A DNA stretch of 64,000 bases from Pseudomonas frederiksbergensis (lineage in GTDB: Bacteria; Pseudomonadota; Gammaproteobacteria; Pseudomonadales; Pseudomonadaceae). Under the pieces are notes generated by a model that did no database searches, was not told the DNA's origin, and saw only the letters and a list, made by a program, of their open reading frames with translations. This document shows, piece after piece, positions 8,243 to 16,832 of this stretch. A program made the translations under genes and the position numbers. Position 1 is the first letter of the stretch; each line of letters begins with the position of its first letter. The stretch spans positions 2,083,501-2,147,500 of the forward strand of contig NZ_FNTF01000002.1 of assembly GCF_900105495.1 (NCBI RefSeq), written 5' to 3'.

Positions 8243-9544
8243 TCAGGGCATGAATGAGTAGATGATCGCAGACAGTGCAATCAAACCGATCAACACCACG
8301 AACACGTTCGACACCTGACCCGAATACTGGCGCAAGGCCGGCACTCGACGGATGGCGTACATCGGCATCAGGAACAGCAGGCACGCGATGATTGGCCCAC
8401 CGAGGGTTTCGATCATGCCGAGGATGCTCGGGTTGAACGTCGCCACGGCCCAGCAGCTGAGGATCATGAACAGCGCGGTCACGCGGTTCAGCCAGTTCGC
8501 CGACATCACCCGGCCACGACCGCGCAGGCTTTTTACGATCAGGCCCTGGAAGCCTTCGCTGGCGCCGATGTAATGGCCGAGGAAGGACTTGGTGATTGCC
8601 ACCAGCGCAATCAGCGGCGCCGCGTAAGCGATGACCGGCGTCTGGAAGTGGTTGGCCAGGTACGACAGGATCGAGATGTTCTGCGCCTTCGCCGCCGCCA
8701 AATCAGCCGGCGACAAGGCCAGCACGCAACTGAAGCAGAAGAACATCACCGTCACCACCATCATGGCGTGGGCGATGGCGAGGATGCCGCTGCTTTTGCG
8801 TTCGGCCTGTTCGCCGTAACGTTGTTTCTGATCGACGGAGAAGGCAGAGATGATCGGCGAATGGTTGAACGAAAACACCATCACCGGGATCGCCAGCCAC
8901 AACGTCTTGAAGAACAGCGGCATCGGCATGCCTTCACTGGCGGTGGCGAAGAATGCGCCGTTCCAGTTCGGGATCAGACTCAAACCGAGCAGCAGCAACG
9001 CTGCAACGAACGGATAAACCAGCACGCTCATGCATTTGACGATGACACCCTGGCCGCAACGGACGATGGCCATCAGGCCGAGGATCAGCGCCAGCGACAG
9101 AATCGCCCGTGGTGGCGGGGCGATGTGCAACTGATGCTCCATGAAGCTGCTCAAGGTGTTGGTCAGCGCCACGCTGTACACCAGCAGAATCGGGAAGATC
9201 GCAAAGAAATACAGCAGCGTGATCAGCTTGCCGGCACCGATGCCGAAGTGTTCTTCCACCACTTCGGTGATGTCCCCGGAACGCCCGGACAACACGAAAC
9301 GGGTCAGGCCGCGGTGGGCGTAGAAGGTCATCGGGAACGCCAGTACTGCCAGGATCAGCAGCGGCCAGAAACCGCCTACGCCGGCGTTGATCGGCAGGAA
9401 CAGCGTGCCGGCGCCGATGGCTGTGCCATAAAGGCCAAGCATCCAGGTGGTGTCGTGTTTGTTCCAGCCTTTGTGGGTTATTTCGCTATTGCGTGTCAGG
9501 TCTATAGCAGGATTATCGGCAGCAGGTGTACGTACATCGGTCAT
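8243..9544 (-). CDS. sdaC: HAAAP-family serine transporter
   Basis: A 433-residue inner-membrane transporter of the hydroxy/aromatic amino acid permease family, like E. coli SdaC, which takes up L-serine with protons. About eleven hydrophobic segments are visible. The N-terminal loop carries WMLGLYGTAIGAGTLFLPI, the conserved GTAIGAG sequence of TM1 in this family. The start is 60 bp after the L-serine ammonia-lyase gene, so uptake and deamination are probably one transcription unit, ending at the terminator downstream. Serine is the likely substrate by family and context; threonine cannot be excluded. Confidence 0.92.
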   Translation of the reverse strand: MTDVRTPAADNPAIDLTRNSEITHKGWNKHDTTWMLGLYGTAIGAGTLFLPINAGVGGFWPLLILAVLAFPMTFYAHRGLTRFVLSGRSGDITEVVEEHFGIGAGKLITLLYFFAIFPILLVYSVALTNTLSSFMEHQLHIAPPPRAILSLALILGLMAIVRCGQGVIVKCMSVLVYPFVAALLLLGLSLIPNWNGAFFATASEGMPMPLFFKTLWLAIPVMVFSFNHSPIISAFSVDQKQRYGEQAERKSSGILAIAHAMMVVTVMFFCFSCVLALSPADLAAAKAQNISILSYLANHFQTPVIAYAAPLIALVAITKSFLGHYIGASEGFQGLIVKSLRGRGRVMSANWLNRVTALFMILSCWAVATFNPSILGMIETLGGPIIACLLFLMPMYAIRRVPALRQYSGQVSNVFVVLIGLIALSAIIYSFMP

Positions 9545-9604
9545 CGTTTGGCCTCGTTATTGTTCTTGCTCGGGCTCACGTGTTACGGGCGTCGGGAATG
9601 CTCC

Positions 9605-10981
9605 TCAGCACTCCACCCAGCTGACAGCCAGGCCGCCCCGTGAAGTCTCTTTGTATTTGTCATGCATGTCGGCGCCGGTATCGCGCATGGTGCGGATGAC
9701 CCGGTCCAGGGAAATGAAGTGTTTGCCGTCGCCGCGCAGGGCCATTTGCGTAGCGTTGATCGCCTTCACGGCAGCAATCGCATTGCGCTCGATGCACGGC
9801 ACTTGCACCAGGCCGCCGACCGGGTCGCAGGTCAGGCCGAGGTTGTGCTCAAGGCCGATTTCGGCGGCGTTTTCCAGTTGCTCGGGCGTGGCGCCGAGTA
9901 CGTCCGCCAGCCCGGCGGCGGCCATGGCGCAGGCGGAGCCGACTTCGCCCTGGCAGCCGACTTCGGCACCGGAGATGGACGCGTTTTTCTTGCAGAGAAT
10001 TCCTACGGCCGCAGCGCCCAAGAAGAACGCGACGACGTCATCGTCCGACGCGTCCGGGTTGAATTTCATGTAGTAGTGCAGCACCGCCGGAATGATCCCC
10101 GCCGCGCCATTGGTCGGCGCCGTGACCATGCGCCCGCCCGCTGCGTTTTCTTCGTTCACGGCGAGGGCAAACAGGTTCACCCACTCCATGGCCGATAGCG
10201 TGGAGGTGATGACATTCGGCTTGCCGATTTCCAACAGGCTGCGGTGCAATTTCGCCGCGCGACGGGGAACATTCAGACCGCCGGGCAGGATGCCTTCATG
10301 GCGCAGCCCTTGCTCGACGCATTCACGCATCACCGACCAAATGTGCAGCAGGCCCTGACGGATTTCCGCTTCGCTGCGCCAGGCCAGTTCATTGGCCATC
10401 ATCAACTCGGAAACGCGCAGGCCGTGCAGGTTGCAGAGCTTGAGCAGCTCGGCGGCGCTGGAAAAATCGTACGGCAGCACCACATCGCTGGTGGGCGCGA
10501 TACCGGACTCGGCTTCGGCCGCTTCAATGATGAAACCGCCACCGATCGAGTAGTACGTTTGCTCCGATAGCTCACCGGTTTCGCCAAAGGCTGTCAGGGA
10601 CATGGCGTTGGGGTGGTAGGGCAGGCTCTCGTCCAGAAGCAGGAGATCGTGTTGCCAGTTGAAGGCGATGGAGGTTTTGCCTGCCAGGGACAGTTCGCCG
10701 GTTTCACGCAGGGTCTGGATTCGGCTGTCGATGGACGTGGGATCGATGCTGTCCGGCCACTCGCCCATCAGGCCCATGACGCAGGCGCGGTCTGTGGCGT
10801 GACCGACGCCGGTCGCCGACAGCGAGCCATACAGTCGGATTTCTACGCGCCGTACGTCGGCCAGCAATTGTTGGTCAATCAGGGCTTGGGCGAAGGTCGC
10901 GGCGGCGCGCATCGGGCCGACGGTATGGGAACTGGACGGACCGATGCCGACTTTGAAGAGATCGAAAACACTGATAGCCAT
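9605..10981 (-). CDS. sdaA: L-serine ammonia-lyase (iron-sulfur, single chain)
   Basis: A 458-residue L-serine dehydratase that turns L-serine into pyruvate and ammonia using a [4Fe-4S] cluster. The N-terminal part begins with the typical [20 protein letters not shown]. The C-terminal catalytic part holds the cysteine pattern expected for the cluster: [20 protein letters not shown] and QVPCIERNA. The ATG at 10981 was chosen because it begins the conserved N-terminus; a longer in-frame extension to 11041 lacks family similarity. The transporter gene lies just downstream and a DsdC-like LysR gene lies divergently upstream (135 bp gap), which fits control by serine. Confidence 0.95.
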   Translation of the reverse strand: MAISVFDLFKVGIGPSSSHTVGPMRAAATFAQALIDQQLLADVRRVEIRLYGSLSATGVGHATDRACVMGLMGEWPDSIDPTSIDSRIQTLRETGELSLAGKTSIAFNWQHDLLLLDESLPYHPNAMSLTAFGETGELSEQTYYSIGGGFIIEAAEAESGIAPTSDVVLPYDFSSAAELLKLCNLHGLRVSELMMANELAWRSEAEIRQGLLHIWSVMRECVEQGLRHEGILPGGLNVPRRAAKLHRSLLEIGKPNVITSTLSAMEWVNLFALAVNEENAAGGRMVTAPTNGAAGIIPAVLHYYMKFNPDASDDDVVAFFLGAAAVGILCKKNASISGAEVGCQGEVGSACAMAAAGLADVLGATPEQLENAAEIGLEHNLGLTCDPVGGLVQVPCIERNAIAAVKAINATQMALRGDGKHFISLDRVIRTMRDTGADMHDKYKETSRGGLAVSWVEC

Positions 10982-11116
10982 GCTAAAGCCTATACAAGCA
11001 ATGGAAGAGAAATCGCTGCCATTTTTGTAGGACAAGCGCAATGTCGGCGATACTGCCTACCTCGGTCCTACGTGACCAACGAAACTTCCTAAGACAGCCT
11101 TTAGCAGGACTAAACA

Positions 11117-12064
11117 ATGAGTCGCCAATTGCACGCCCAGACTTACGTCTGGCTGCACGTGTTTTCCTGTGCCGCGCGGCACTTGTCGTTCACCCGTTGC
11201 GCCGAAGAACTGCACATCACGCCGGGTGCGGTCAGCCAGCAAATCCGACAGCTGGAAGAGCGACTGGGCTTTCGCCTGTTTCATCGTCGCGCTCGCGGCG
11301 TGGAATTGAGCGCCGAAGGCCAGCGACTGGCCATCACCGTCAACGAGGCTTACGGCAGCATCGATGCGGAATTGCGACGACTGGATGCGGGCATGATCAG
11401 CGGCATCCTGCGGCTGCGTTCGATTCCATCGTTCCTGAGCAAATGGCTGACCCCAAGGTTGCCGCGCTTGCAGCAGCGCTTTCCGGACATTCAATTACGG
11501 CTGGTGGCCGAGGACAGCAGCGTGCCCTTGCACGAAGGCGACTTCGATTTGGCCATCGACCTGAATGACGGCAGCTATCCCGGTTTGTTATCCACAACCT
11601 TGCTCGACGAGCAGATCTTCCCGGTCTGTGCCCCAAGCCTGCTGCGTGGTCGGCCGCCGCTGCATGGTCCGGCGGACCTGGTGCATTTCCCGTTGCTGCA
11701 CGACATTACCGCCTGGCGCGGCAGTTACGAGTACGCGGAATGGGAGTTTTACCTCAACGCCATCGGCTTCGAAGGTGCGGACGTGCGGCGCGGGCACACT
11801 TTCAATCGCAATCACCTGACCATCGAAGCGGCGATTGCCGGGATGGGCGTGGCGATTGCGCGGCGAACCTTGCTCAATGACGAGTTGGAGCGGGGGACGT
11901 TGATCGTGCCGTTTGGCCTGGCGGTACCCAATCACAAGCGTTACGTGCTGCTCTATGCGCCGGGGGCGCTGAGCCATCCGGGCGTGCGCGCGGTGCATGA
12001 CTGGCTGGTGGAAGAGGCGGGGATATTTCGAAGCCTGCATCCGCTGGCGGAGCGGCAGATGTGA
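11117..12064 (+). CDS. LysR family regulator, DsdC-like
   Basis: A 315-residue LysR-type regulator. The helix-turn-helix lies in residues 20-60 (AARHLSFTRCAEELHITPGA, then VSQQIRQLE). The effector domain follows, with SGILRLRSIPSFLSKWLTPRL resembling the start of that domain in E. coli DsdC, the D-serine deaminase activator. Its position, divergent from the serine deaminase-transporter pair with about 135 bp between starts, suggests it controls them. Whether it senses L- or D-serine cannot be read from the sequence. Nothing downstream is close enough to be in an operon with it. Confidence 0.88.
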   Translation: MSRQLHAQTYVWLHVFSCAARHLSFTRCAEELHITPGAVSQQIRQLEERLGFRLFHRRARGVELSAEGQRLAITVNEAYGSIDAELRRLDAGMISGILRLRSIPSFLSKWLTPRLPRLQQRFPDIQLRLVAEDSSVPLHEGDFDLAIDLNDGSYPGLLSTTLLDEQIFPVCAPSLLRGRPPLHGPADLVHFPLLHDITAWRGSYEYAEWEFYLNAIGFEGADVRRGHTFNRNHLTIEAAIAGMGVAIARRTLLNDELERGTLIVPFGLAVPNHKRYVLLYAPGALSHPGVRAVHDWLVEEAGIFRSLHPLAERQM

Positions 12065-12277
12065 GCAATTGTGACAAAAGAGTCCGGCGACCCAACTCCC
12101 GACCTTAACAGCGCTTTTGCTCCTTGTCCGGCTTTTTTTGCGAATCAAAATTTATCTTTTTTTAGGGGTTGAATTGTTCTGCGCGCAGACCGATTGTGTA
12201 AGTAAGAGGTCACGGTGATGACGCCCAAGGGCCAGCCGATGTGCCTCTCGCGAGCTAGCTGAAATAAGGGATGAACT

Positions 12278-12685
12278 ATGCAAATCCAAGTCAACAGCGA
12301 TAACCATATTCAAAGCAGCATCCGACTGGAGGAGTGGGTACGTACTACCATTGAGAGCACGCTCGAACGTTATGAGGAGGACCTGACACGCGTCGAGGTT
12401 CATCTGCGGGACGAGAACGGCGACAAGCCCGGTCCCCATGACATGCGCTGTCAGCTGGAAGCGCGGCCAAAAGGCCACCAACCGATTTCTGTAACCCATA
12501 AAGCCGACTCCCTGGAACTGGCGATCGACGGGGCGGCCGAAAAACTTGAACATGCGCTTGAGCACCTGTTCGGCAAACTGCGGGGCAAACCACGTGCCGC
12601 TGTGGTGCCGTTCGAGAGAGTTGCAGCCGATGCGCTGCTGGAAGACGAGTTTCTCGAGAACGAACAGGCTGCTCAAAACGGCTGA
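12278..12685 (+). CDS. Ribosome hibernation promoting factor family protein (S30AE)
   Basis: A 135-residue protein of the HPF/RaiA family, which binds the small ribosomal subunit and inactivates ribosomes in stationary phase. The N-terminal 100 residues follow the S30AE pattern (MQIQVNSDNHIQ, a helix with TTIESTLERYEEDLTRVEVHL, then the basic CQLEARPKGHQPISV strand). The tail from residue 105 is acidic and different from standard Hpf. It is not in the rpoN-linked hpf position, so it is likely a second, RaiA-like copy. The RBS AAGGGA precedes the ATG, and a terminator follows the gene. Confidence 0.85.
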   Translation: MQIQVNSDNHIQSSIRLEEWVRTTIESTLERYEEDLTRVEVHLRDENGDKPGPHDMRCQLEARPKGHQPISVTHKADSLELAIDGAAEKLEHALEHLFGKLRGKPRAAVVPFERVAADALLEDEFLENEQAAQNG

Positions 12686-12720
12686 TATTTGATTAGGTTT
12701 TTACCTTCCACCACTGACAA

Positions 12721-12748
12721 ACGGGTCTGCTTATGCAGGCCCGTTTTT
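12721..12748 (+). terminator. Rho-independent terminator after the hibernation factor gene
   Basis: The perfect stem ACGGGTCTGC paired with GCAGGCCCGT (one G-T pair) has a four-base loop followed by TTTTT. It lies 36 bp past the stop codon. Confidence 0.9.
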
Positions 12749-12809
12749 GTTCGTGCTGACTGAACGTTGACTGCTGTAACAACGATCCCGTCGGATCTCT
12801 TTTGCACAT

Positions 12810-12828
12810 GAGAATATTTATCATTAAT
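12810..12828 (+). promoter_or_regulatory. Fur-box-like site before the iron operon
   Basis: GAGAATATTTATCATTAAT matches 13 of 19 positions of the classical Fur consensus GATAATGATAATCATTATC by eye. It lies about 60 bp before the first gene of the DUF3649-PepSY-DUF3325-fecIR unit, and the genes behind it are typical of iron starvation. Confidence 0.6.
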
Positions 12829-12887
12829 ATTGCGGCCTTGTCGGCTCCGTGACATTCACGGGGTCTCACCCGTTTCAAGGTCGAAAC

Positions 12888-13190
12888 ATGAAAGGCAAAA
12901 TCACTGCGCTCCCCGTTTCCTACCGACTGGCCGTCACTTCCCGAGTGTTGGCCGCTGTGCTGGGAGGGTACGTCGTCGCGGCATTGGCCAGTGTCACCCT
13001 GGCAATGTGGCTGCCCTTGGCTCGTAGTGAATCGGTGGTCACCGGGATGATGACCTCGTTTCTGGTCTATCTGGTCGCCGTACTCTGGTGCTTTGCCTGC
13101 CGCAGTGCGTGGCAAGCCTGGTTCGGGTTGATCGTGCCAAGCGTGGTTTTGGCGGCGGTGTCGGGGCTGGCGTTCTGGATGGACCACTGA
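12888..13190 (+). CDS. DUF3649 family membrane protein (iron uptake)
   Basis: A 100-residue membrane protein with three hydrophobic segments at about residues 17-40, 52-70 and 75-95. It matches the DUF3649 family, small inner-membrane proteins regularly found before PepSY-domain proteins in iron-uptake operons; their exact job is unknown. The ATG at 12888 was chosen over one at 12849 because it starts the conserved region. Its TGA overlaps the next start by one base (TGATG), a sign of translational coupling. Confidence 0.85.
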   Translation: MKGKITALPVSYRLAVTSRVLAAVLGGYVVAALASVTLAMWLPLARSESVVTGMMTSFLVYLVAVLWCFACRSAWQAWFGLIVPSVVLAAVSGLAFWMDH

Positions 13191-14770
13191 TGAAAGAGGG
13201 CTTTCGACAGGCCATGGCCTGGCTGCACACCTGGGCCGGGTTGATCTTCGGCTGGCTGTTGTTCGCGATTTTCCTTACCGGCACGCTCGCTTATTTCAAG
13301 GATGAGATCAGCCACTGGATGCAGCCGGAAATTCCCGCCCGTTCGCTGTCCTCCGAAGCCAGTCTGACCCTGGCCCAGCGTTATCTCGAGCAGCACGCCG
13401 CGGGAGCCTCGCGATGGCTCATCGATTTACCGGACGCTCGCGAACCCGGGCTGTCGGTGAGGTGGCAGCAAGCAGCGACCAAGCCCGGCACGCGCGGTCA
13501 ATTCACCGAAAAACTCCTCGATCCGCAAACCGGTACAGAAGTGCAGGGCCGGGACACCCGCGGTGGCGAGTTCTTTTACCGCTTCCACTTTCAGCTGCAG
13601 ATGCCCTATCCGTGGGGGCGCTGGCTGTCGACGATCGCCGCGATGGTGATGTTCGTCGCGCTGATCAGCGGGATCATCATCCACAAGAAAATCTTCAAGG
13701 ACTTCTTCACCTTCCGTCCGCGCAAGGGCCAGCGCTCTTGGCTCGACGGGCACAACGCGGTGGGCGTTCTGGTGTTGCCGTTTCATCTGATGATCACCTA
13801 CAGCAGCCTGGTGATTTTCATGGTGATGGTGATGCCGGCGAGCATCCTTGCCTCGTACGAAGGCGGTGTCGAGGCGTTTTACGATGAGGTGATTCCAGCG
13901 TCCAATCCGCCTGAAATGGCAGGCAAACCGGGTCAGTTGGCCCCGTTGTCTCCGCTGCTGGAACGGGCCAGCGAGCAGTGGGGGGGCGGGCGAACCGGGC
14001 GGCTGACGGTGAACAATCCGGGCGATGCGAATGCCTCGATCATTCTTGCGCGGGACGGCGCCGACCGAGTGGTCCACGACTTTGGCAGCGCGTTGACATT
14101 CCATGGCGTGACCGGGCAATTGCTCGGCGCAACGCCGAAGCAAGCATTGCCCATGGCTATTGCCGGCAGTTTCTACGGCTTGCACATGGGCCATTTTGCC
14201 GGTCCGGTGTTGCGCTGGCTGTACTTCATCTGTGGGTTGGCGGGCACCGCAATGATCGGTACCGGGCTGGTGATCTGGCTCGGCAAGCGTCAGCTCAAAC
14301 ATGCGAAGAGCGGTGTGATGCCGTTTGAGTTGCGGTTGGTGGAAGTGCTGAATATCGCCAGCATGTCGGGGTTGATGGTCGCGGTGGCGGCGTTCTTCTG
14401 GGCCAATCGATTGTTACCGGTAGGAATGGCCGGGCGGGCGGATTGGGAAGTGAACAGCTTCTTTATCGTCTGGGGCTTGAGTGTGTTGCACGCCATGGTC
14501 CGCCGTGGTCGCGCCGCGTGGGTCGAACAGTTGGCGCTGACGGCGTTGCTGTTCTGTGCGCTGCCGCTGCTGAACGCGCTGACCACGCCGTATCACTTGG
14601 GCGTCACTCTGATGCAGGGCGATTGGGTCATGGCCGGTTTCGATCTGACGTGCCTGGGCAGCGGTCTGTTTTTCGCGTGGGCTGCGTGGAAAAAACAGCG
14701 CGCGGGGCAGGCTGGAATCGTCACCCGGCCGCGGGCGAAATCGATAGCGCTTGCGCAAGAGGCGCACTGA
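13190..14770 (+). CDS. PepSY-associated TM domain protein (iron-uptake membrane reductase-like)
   Basis: A 526-residue inner-membrane protein of the PepSY-associated TM family (PiuB/FoxB-like). The N-terminus has the signature MAWLHTWAGLIFGWLLFAIF followed by GTLAYFKDEI; other membrane segments lie near residues 150, 200, 335-365, 390, 420 and 450-505. Conserved His residues in the helices (LHTW, HNAVG, YGLHMGHF) could hold haem. Members of the family are linked to reductive release of iron from siderophores at the inner membrane. It is translationally coupled to the gene before (1-bp overlap), and its stop is directly followed by the start of the DUF3325 gene. Confidence 0.88.
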   Translation: MKEGFRQAMAWLHTWAGLIFGWLLFAIFLTGTLAYFKDEISHWMQPEIPARSLSSEASLTLAQRYLEQHAAGASRWLIDLPDAREPGLSVRWQQAATKPGTRGQFTEKLLDPQTGTEVQGRDTRGGEFFYRFHFQLQMPYPWGRWLSTIAAMVMFVALISGIIIHKKIFKDFFTFRPRKGQRSWLDGHNAVGVLVLPFHLMITYSSLVIFMVMVMPASILASYEGGVEAFYDEVIPASNPPEMAGKPGQLAPLSPLLERASEQWGGGRTGRLTVNNPGDANASIILARDGADRVVHDFGSALTFHGVTGQLLGATPKQALPMAIAGSFYGLHMGHFAGPVLRWLYFICGLAGTAMIGTGLVIWLGKRQLKHAKSGVMPFELRLVEVLNIASMSGLMVAVAAFFWANRLLPVGMAGRADWEVNSFFIVWGLSVLHAMVRRGRAAWVEQLALTALLFCALPLLNALTTPYHLGVTLMQGDWVMAGFDLTCLGSGLFFAWAAWKKQRAGQAGIVTRPRAKSIALAQEAH

Positions 14771-15097
14771 ATGTTCCTGGCCTTGTTGCTGTGCTACGGC
14801 GGTTTCACCGCGCTCTGTTTATCGATGGATCGGCATCACGCTGAACTGCTGGGACGCAAGCCCTCGGCCCGTCGCCGCCAAGGGATGAAATTCAGTGGCT
14901 GGCTGTTGCTGGCGTTATCGCTGTGGGCCGCAGTGTCCTCGACGGGGTGGGGGCTTGGATTGGTGGAGTGGTTTGCGGTGTTGATGCTCAGCGCTTTGCT
15001 GCTGGTGTGGTTGATGCCGTATCGCCCGCGCCTGGCCCTGGCGTTGGCCGGGTTGAGCGTGCTCGCCAGCCCCGTCGCCGTGTTTGCGCAAGGCTGA
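14771..15097 (+). CDS. DUF3325 family membrane protein
   Basis: A 108-residue membrane protein with hydrophobic segments at about residues 1-18, 42-60, 66-85 and 88-105. It matches DUF3325, which is regularly found after a DUF3649/PepSY pair in Pseudomonas iron operons. Its function is unknown. It begins directly after the PepSY gene's stop codon with no gap and ends 4 bp before the sigma factor gene. Confidence 0.83.
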   Translation: MFLALLLCYGGFTALCLSMDRHHAELLGRKPSARRRQGMKFSGWLLLALSLWAAVSSTGWGLGLVEWFAVLMLSALLLVWLMPYRPRLALALAGLSVLASPVAVFAQG

Positions 15098-15101
15098 CCT
15101 G

Positions 15102-15665
15102 ATGATCAGCAGCCCCCCGGAATCCCATGACGACGAACATCGCGGTGCGCGTGCGCATTTCCTGCAGGTGTTCCTTTCCCAGCGGTCGCAAATGGAAGCA
15201 CTGGTGAGCCGCCGTGTCGGTTGTCGGGCGACCGCCGCGGATCTGGTGCAGGATTTGTTCCTGCGTTTCTGGCGTCGGCCGCTGGTGCAGGTCGAAGAGC
15301 TCAGCACTTACCTGTTGCGCTGCGCCGGCAACATCGCCATCGATCATTTGCGCAGCGAAGGCACGCGGGTGCGGGTCAACGAGGGCTGGATGCCGGATCA
15401 ACCGGACAGTCACGGCAGCGAACCGCAAGCGGCGCTGGAGGCGGGCAACGATTTGCGTCACGTCGAAGCGGCGTTGCGTGCGCTGCCTGAGCGCACCCGA
15501 CAGATTTTTCTGCTCAACCGTATTCACGGGCGCAAATACGCCGAAATCGCCAAGGCCATGGGGTTGTCCCAAAGCGCGGTGGAAAAACATATGATGCGCG
15601 CCCTCGAGGCTTGCAAGGCCAGCCTGCGGGAACCCGAACCGCGCACGCCAGGGAAAGCACCGTGA
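15102..15665 (+). CDS. FecI-like ECF sigma factor
   Basis: A 187-residue extracytoplasmic-function sigma factor of the iron-starvation (FecI) group. Region 2 covers about residues 20-85 (ATAADLVQDLFLRFW and TYLLRCAGNIAIDHLRSEG). Region 4 covers about 125-175 (LRALPERTRQIFLLNRIHGRKYAEIAKAMG, split across two helices, then SQSAVEKHM). It should direct transcription of the TonB-dependent receptor gene 1.2 kb downstream when its siderophore is bound. The following anti-sigma gene overlaps it by 4 bp. Confidence 0.92.
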   Translation: MISSPPESHDDEHRGARAHFLQVFLSQRSQMEALVSRRVGCRATAADLVQDLFLRFWRRPLVQVEELSTYLLRCAGNIAIDHLRSEGTRVRVNEGWMPDQPDSHGSEPQAALEAGNDLRHVEAALRALPERTRQIFLLNRIHGRKYAEIAKAMGLSQSAVEKHMMRALEACKASLREPEPRTPGKAP

Positions 15666-16651
15666 ACAACACCGAACGCGTCACCCCGACGCCTGCTCAG
15701 GAACAGGCGGCCTTCGCCTGGCTGAGTCTGTTGCATGACCAGCCCAGCAGCGGCGATCAGGCCACCTTCAGCCATTGGCTACAGGCCGACCCTGCCCATG
15801 CCGAGGCTTACGCCCAGGCGCAAGTGGTGTGGGAGTTGACCGAAACACCGGCCCGAACGTTGGCCGACGAAGAGGCGTTTGCCTTGCAGGGTTACCTCAG
15901 CGCCATGAATCGCTCGCGCCGTACCCGCGTTCTGCGTTGGTCCGGTGCGTTGGCGATGGCCGCGTGCATGGTGTTGATGATCGGCGTCGGTGCTGGCTGG
16001 CAACCGTCGCGCTGGGTCGATGATCTGGGCGCGGACTATGTATCGGCGCCGGGGGAAATTCGCACCGTCACGCTGGCGGATCAGTCACACGTCACGCTTG
16101 ATGCCGACAGCGCGATTGCGGTGGATTTCAGTCGTGGCGAGCGGCGGGTTGAGCTGCGGCGCGGCGCCGGATTTTTCAGCGTGACCCACACCGGCGAGCC
16201 GTTCGTGGTGGACGCTGAAAAAGGCCAGGCGCGGGTGCTGGGGACTCAGTTCGAAGTGCGGCTGCAACCGCACGGTGCGCAGGTCACGGTGTTGTCCGGG
16301 CGGGTGGGCGTGACGGCGGACAGGCACGCCGAGCAACAAATTCTCAGCGCTGGCCAGCAAGTGGCCTATGGCGAGGGTTCGGCGGAAAAACTCCATGCGG
16401 TCGACAGCGAAGCGCAATTGGCGTGGCGTCAGGGATGGCTCAATTACTACAAGGCGACACTCGCTGAGGTGGTGCAAGACCTTGGGCGTTATTACCCGGG
16501 ACGGATTGTGCTGCTCAACGATGAACTGGCGGCGCGGCGGGTCAGTGGCAGTTTTCCGAGCAAGGATCCGCTCGCGGTGTTGAGTTCGTTGCAAGGGGTG
16601 TTGGGGTTTGAGCAGCACAAGGTTTTGGGGCATCTGATTATTTTGCGCTGA
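15662..16651 (+). CDS. FecR-like anti-sigma factor / sigma regulator
   Basis: A 329-residue FecR family protein that passes the receptor's signal to the FecI-like sigma. An N-terminal cytosolic domain (residues 10-55, with AAFAWLSLLHDQP) should bind the sigma factor. One membrane segment lies at about 100-118. The periplasmic FecR domain follows (about 125-225: GEIRTVTLADQSHVTLDADS). A C-terminal segment resembling an STN-like fold closes the protein. The start is GTG, overlapping the sigma gene stop by 4 bp. A REP element lies just after the stop, before the receptor gene. Confidence 0.92.
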   Translation: MNNTERVTPTPAQEQAAFAWLSLLHDQPSSGDQATFSHWLQADPAHAEAYAQAQVVWELTETPARTLADEEAFALQGYLSAMNRSRRTRVLRWSGALAMAACMVLMIGVGAGWQPSRWVDDLGADYVSAPGEIRTVTLADQSHVTLDADSAIAVDFSRGERRVELRRGAGFFSVTHTGEPFVVDAEKGQARVLGTQFEVRLQPHGAQVTVLSGRVGVTADRHAEQQILSAGQQVAYGEGSAEKLHAVDSEAQLAWRQGWLNYYKATLAEVVQDLGRYYPGRIVLLNDELAARRVSGSFPSKDPLAVLSSLQGVLGFEQHKVLGHLIILR

Positions 16652-16662
16652 GGCTGCTGGCC

Positions 16663-16717
16663 CCATCGCGAGCAGGCTCGCTCCCACAATTGACTACATT
16701 CCCCTGTGGGAACGAGC
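16663..16717. repeat. REP element (TCGCGAGCAGGCTCGCTCC family)
   Basis: A REP sequence, CATCGCGAGCAGGCTCGCTC, with its own internal palindrome. A partial, inverted second copy (TGTGGGAACGAG) lies 20 bp on. It sits between the anti-sigma and receptor genes. Confidence 0.85.
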
Positions 16718-16786
16718 GAAGTGTTTTGAAAATAATTTCAAAATTCTGGTGAGGTAAACCCCGACGCCATCCGTGTAGTGACTGAA

Positions 16787-16805
16787 ACTGCGAGTCATTC
16801 GCATT
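16787..16805 (+). promoter_or_regulatory. Fur-box-like site before the TonB-dependent receptor
   Basis: ACTGCGAGTCATTCGCATT matches about 14 of 19 positions of the Pseudomonas-style Fur consensus AATGAGAATGATTCTCATT and is partly palindromic. It lies 28 bp before the receptor start. The same region may hold the FecI-type promoter, which was not resolved. Confidence 0.45.
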
Positions 16806-16832
16806 CCGTAGGTTCTACACAGGTCATGAGCA

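Noticed and set aside
8573..9643. 356-codon open frame opposite the serine transporter gene
   Set aside because: It is rich in Gln/Arg/His as expected for the antisense of a membrane protein gene; the transporter is clearly the real gene.
12084..12145. Terminator after the DsdC-like gene
   Set aside because: AGTCCGGC and TGTCCGGC are direct, not inverted, repeats, so no stem forms despite the T run.
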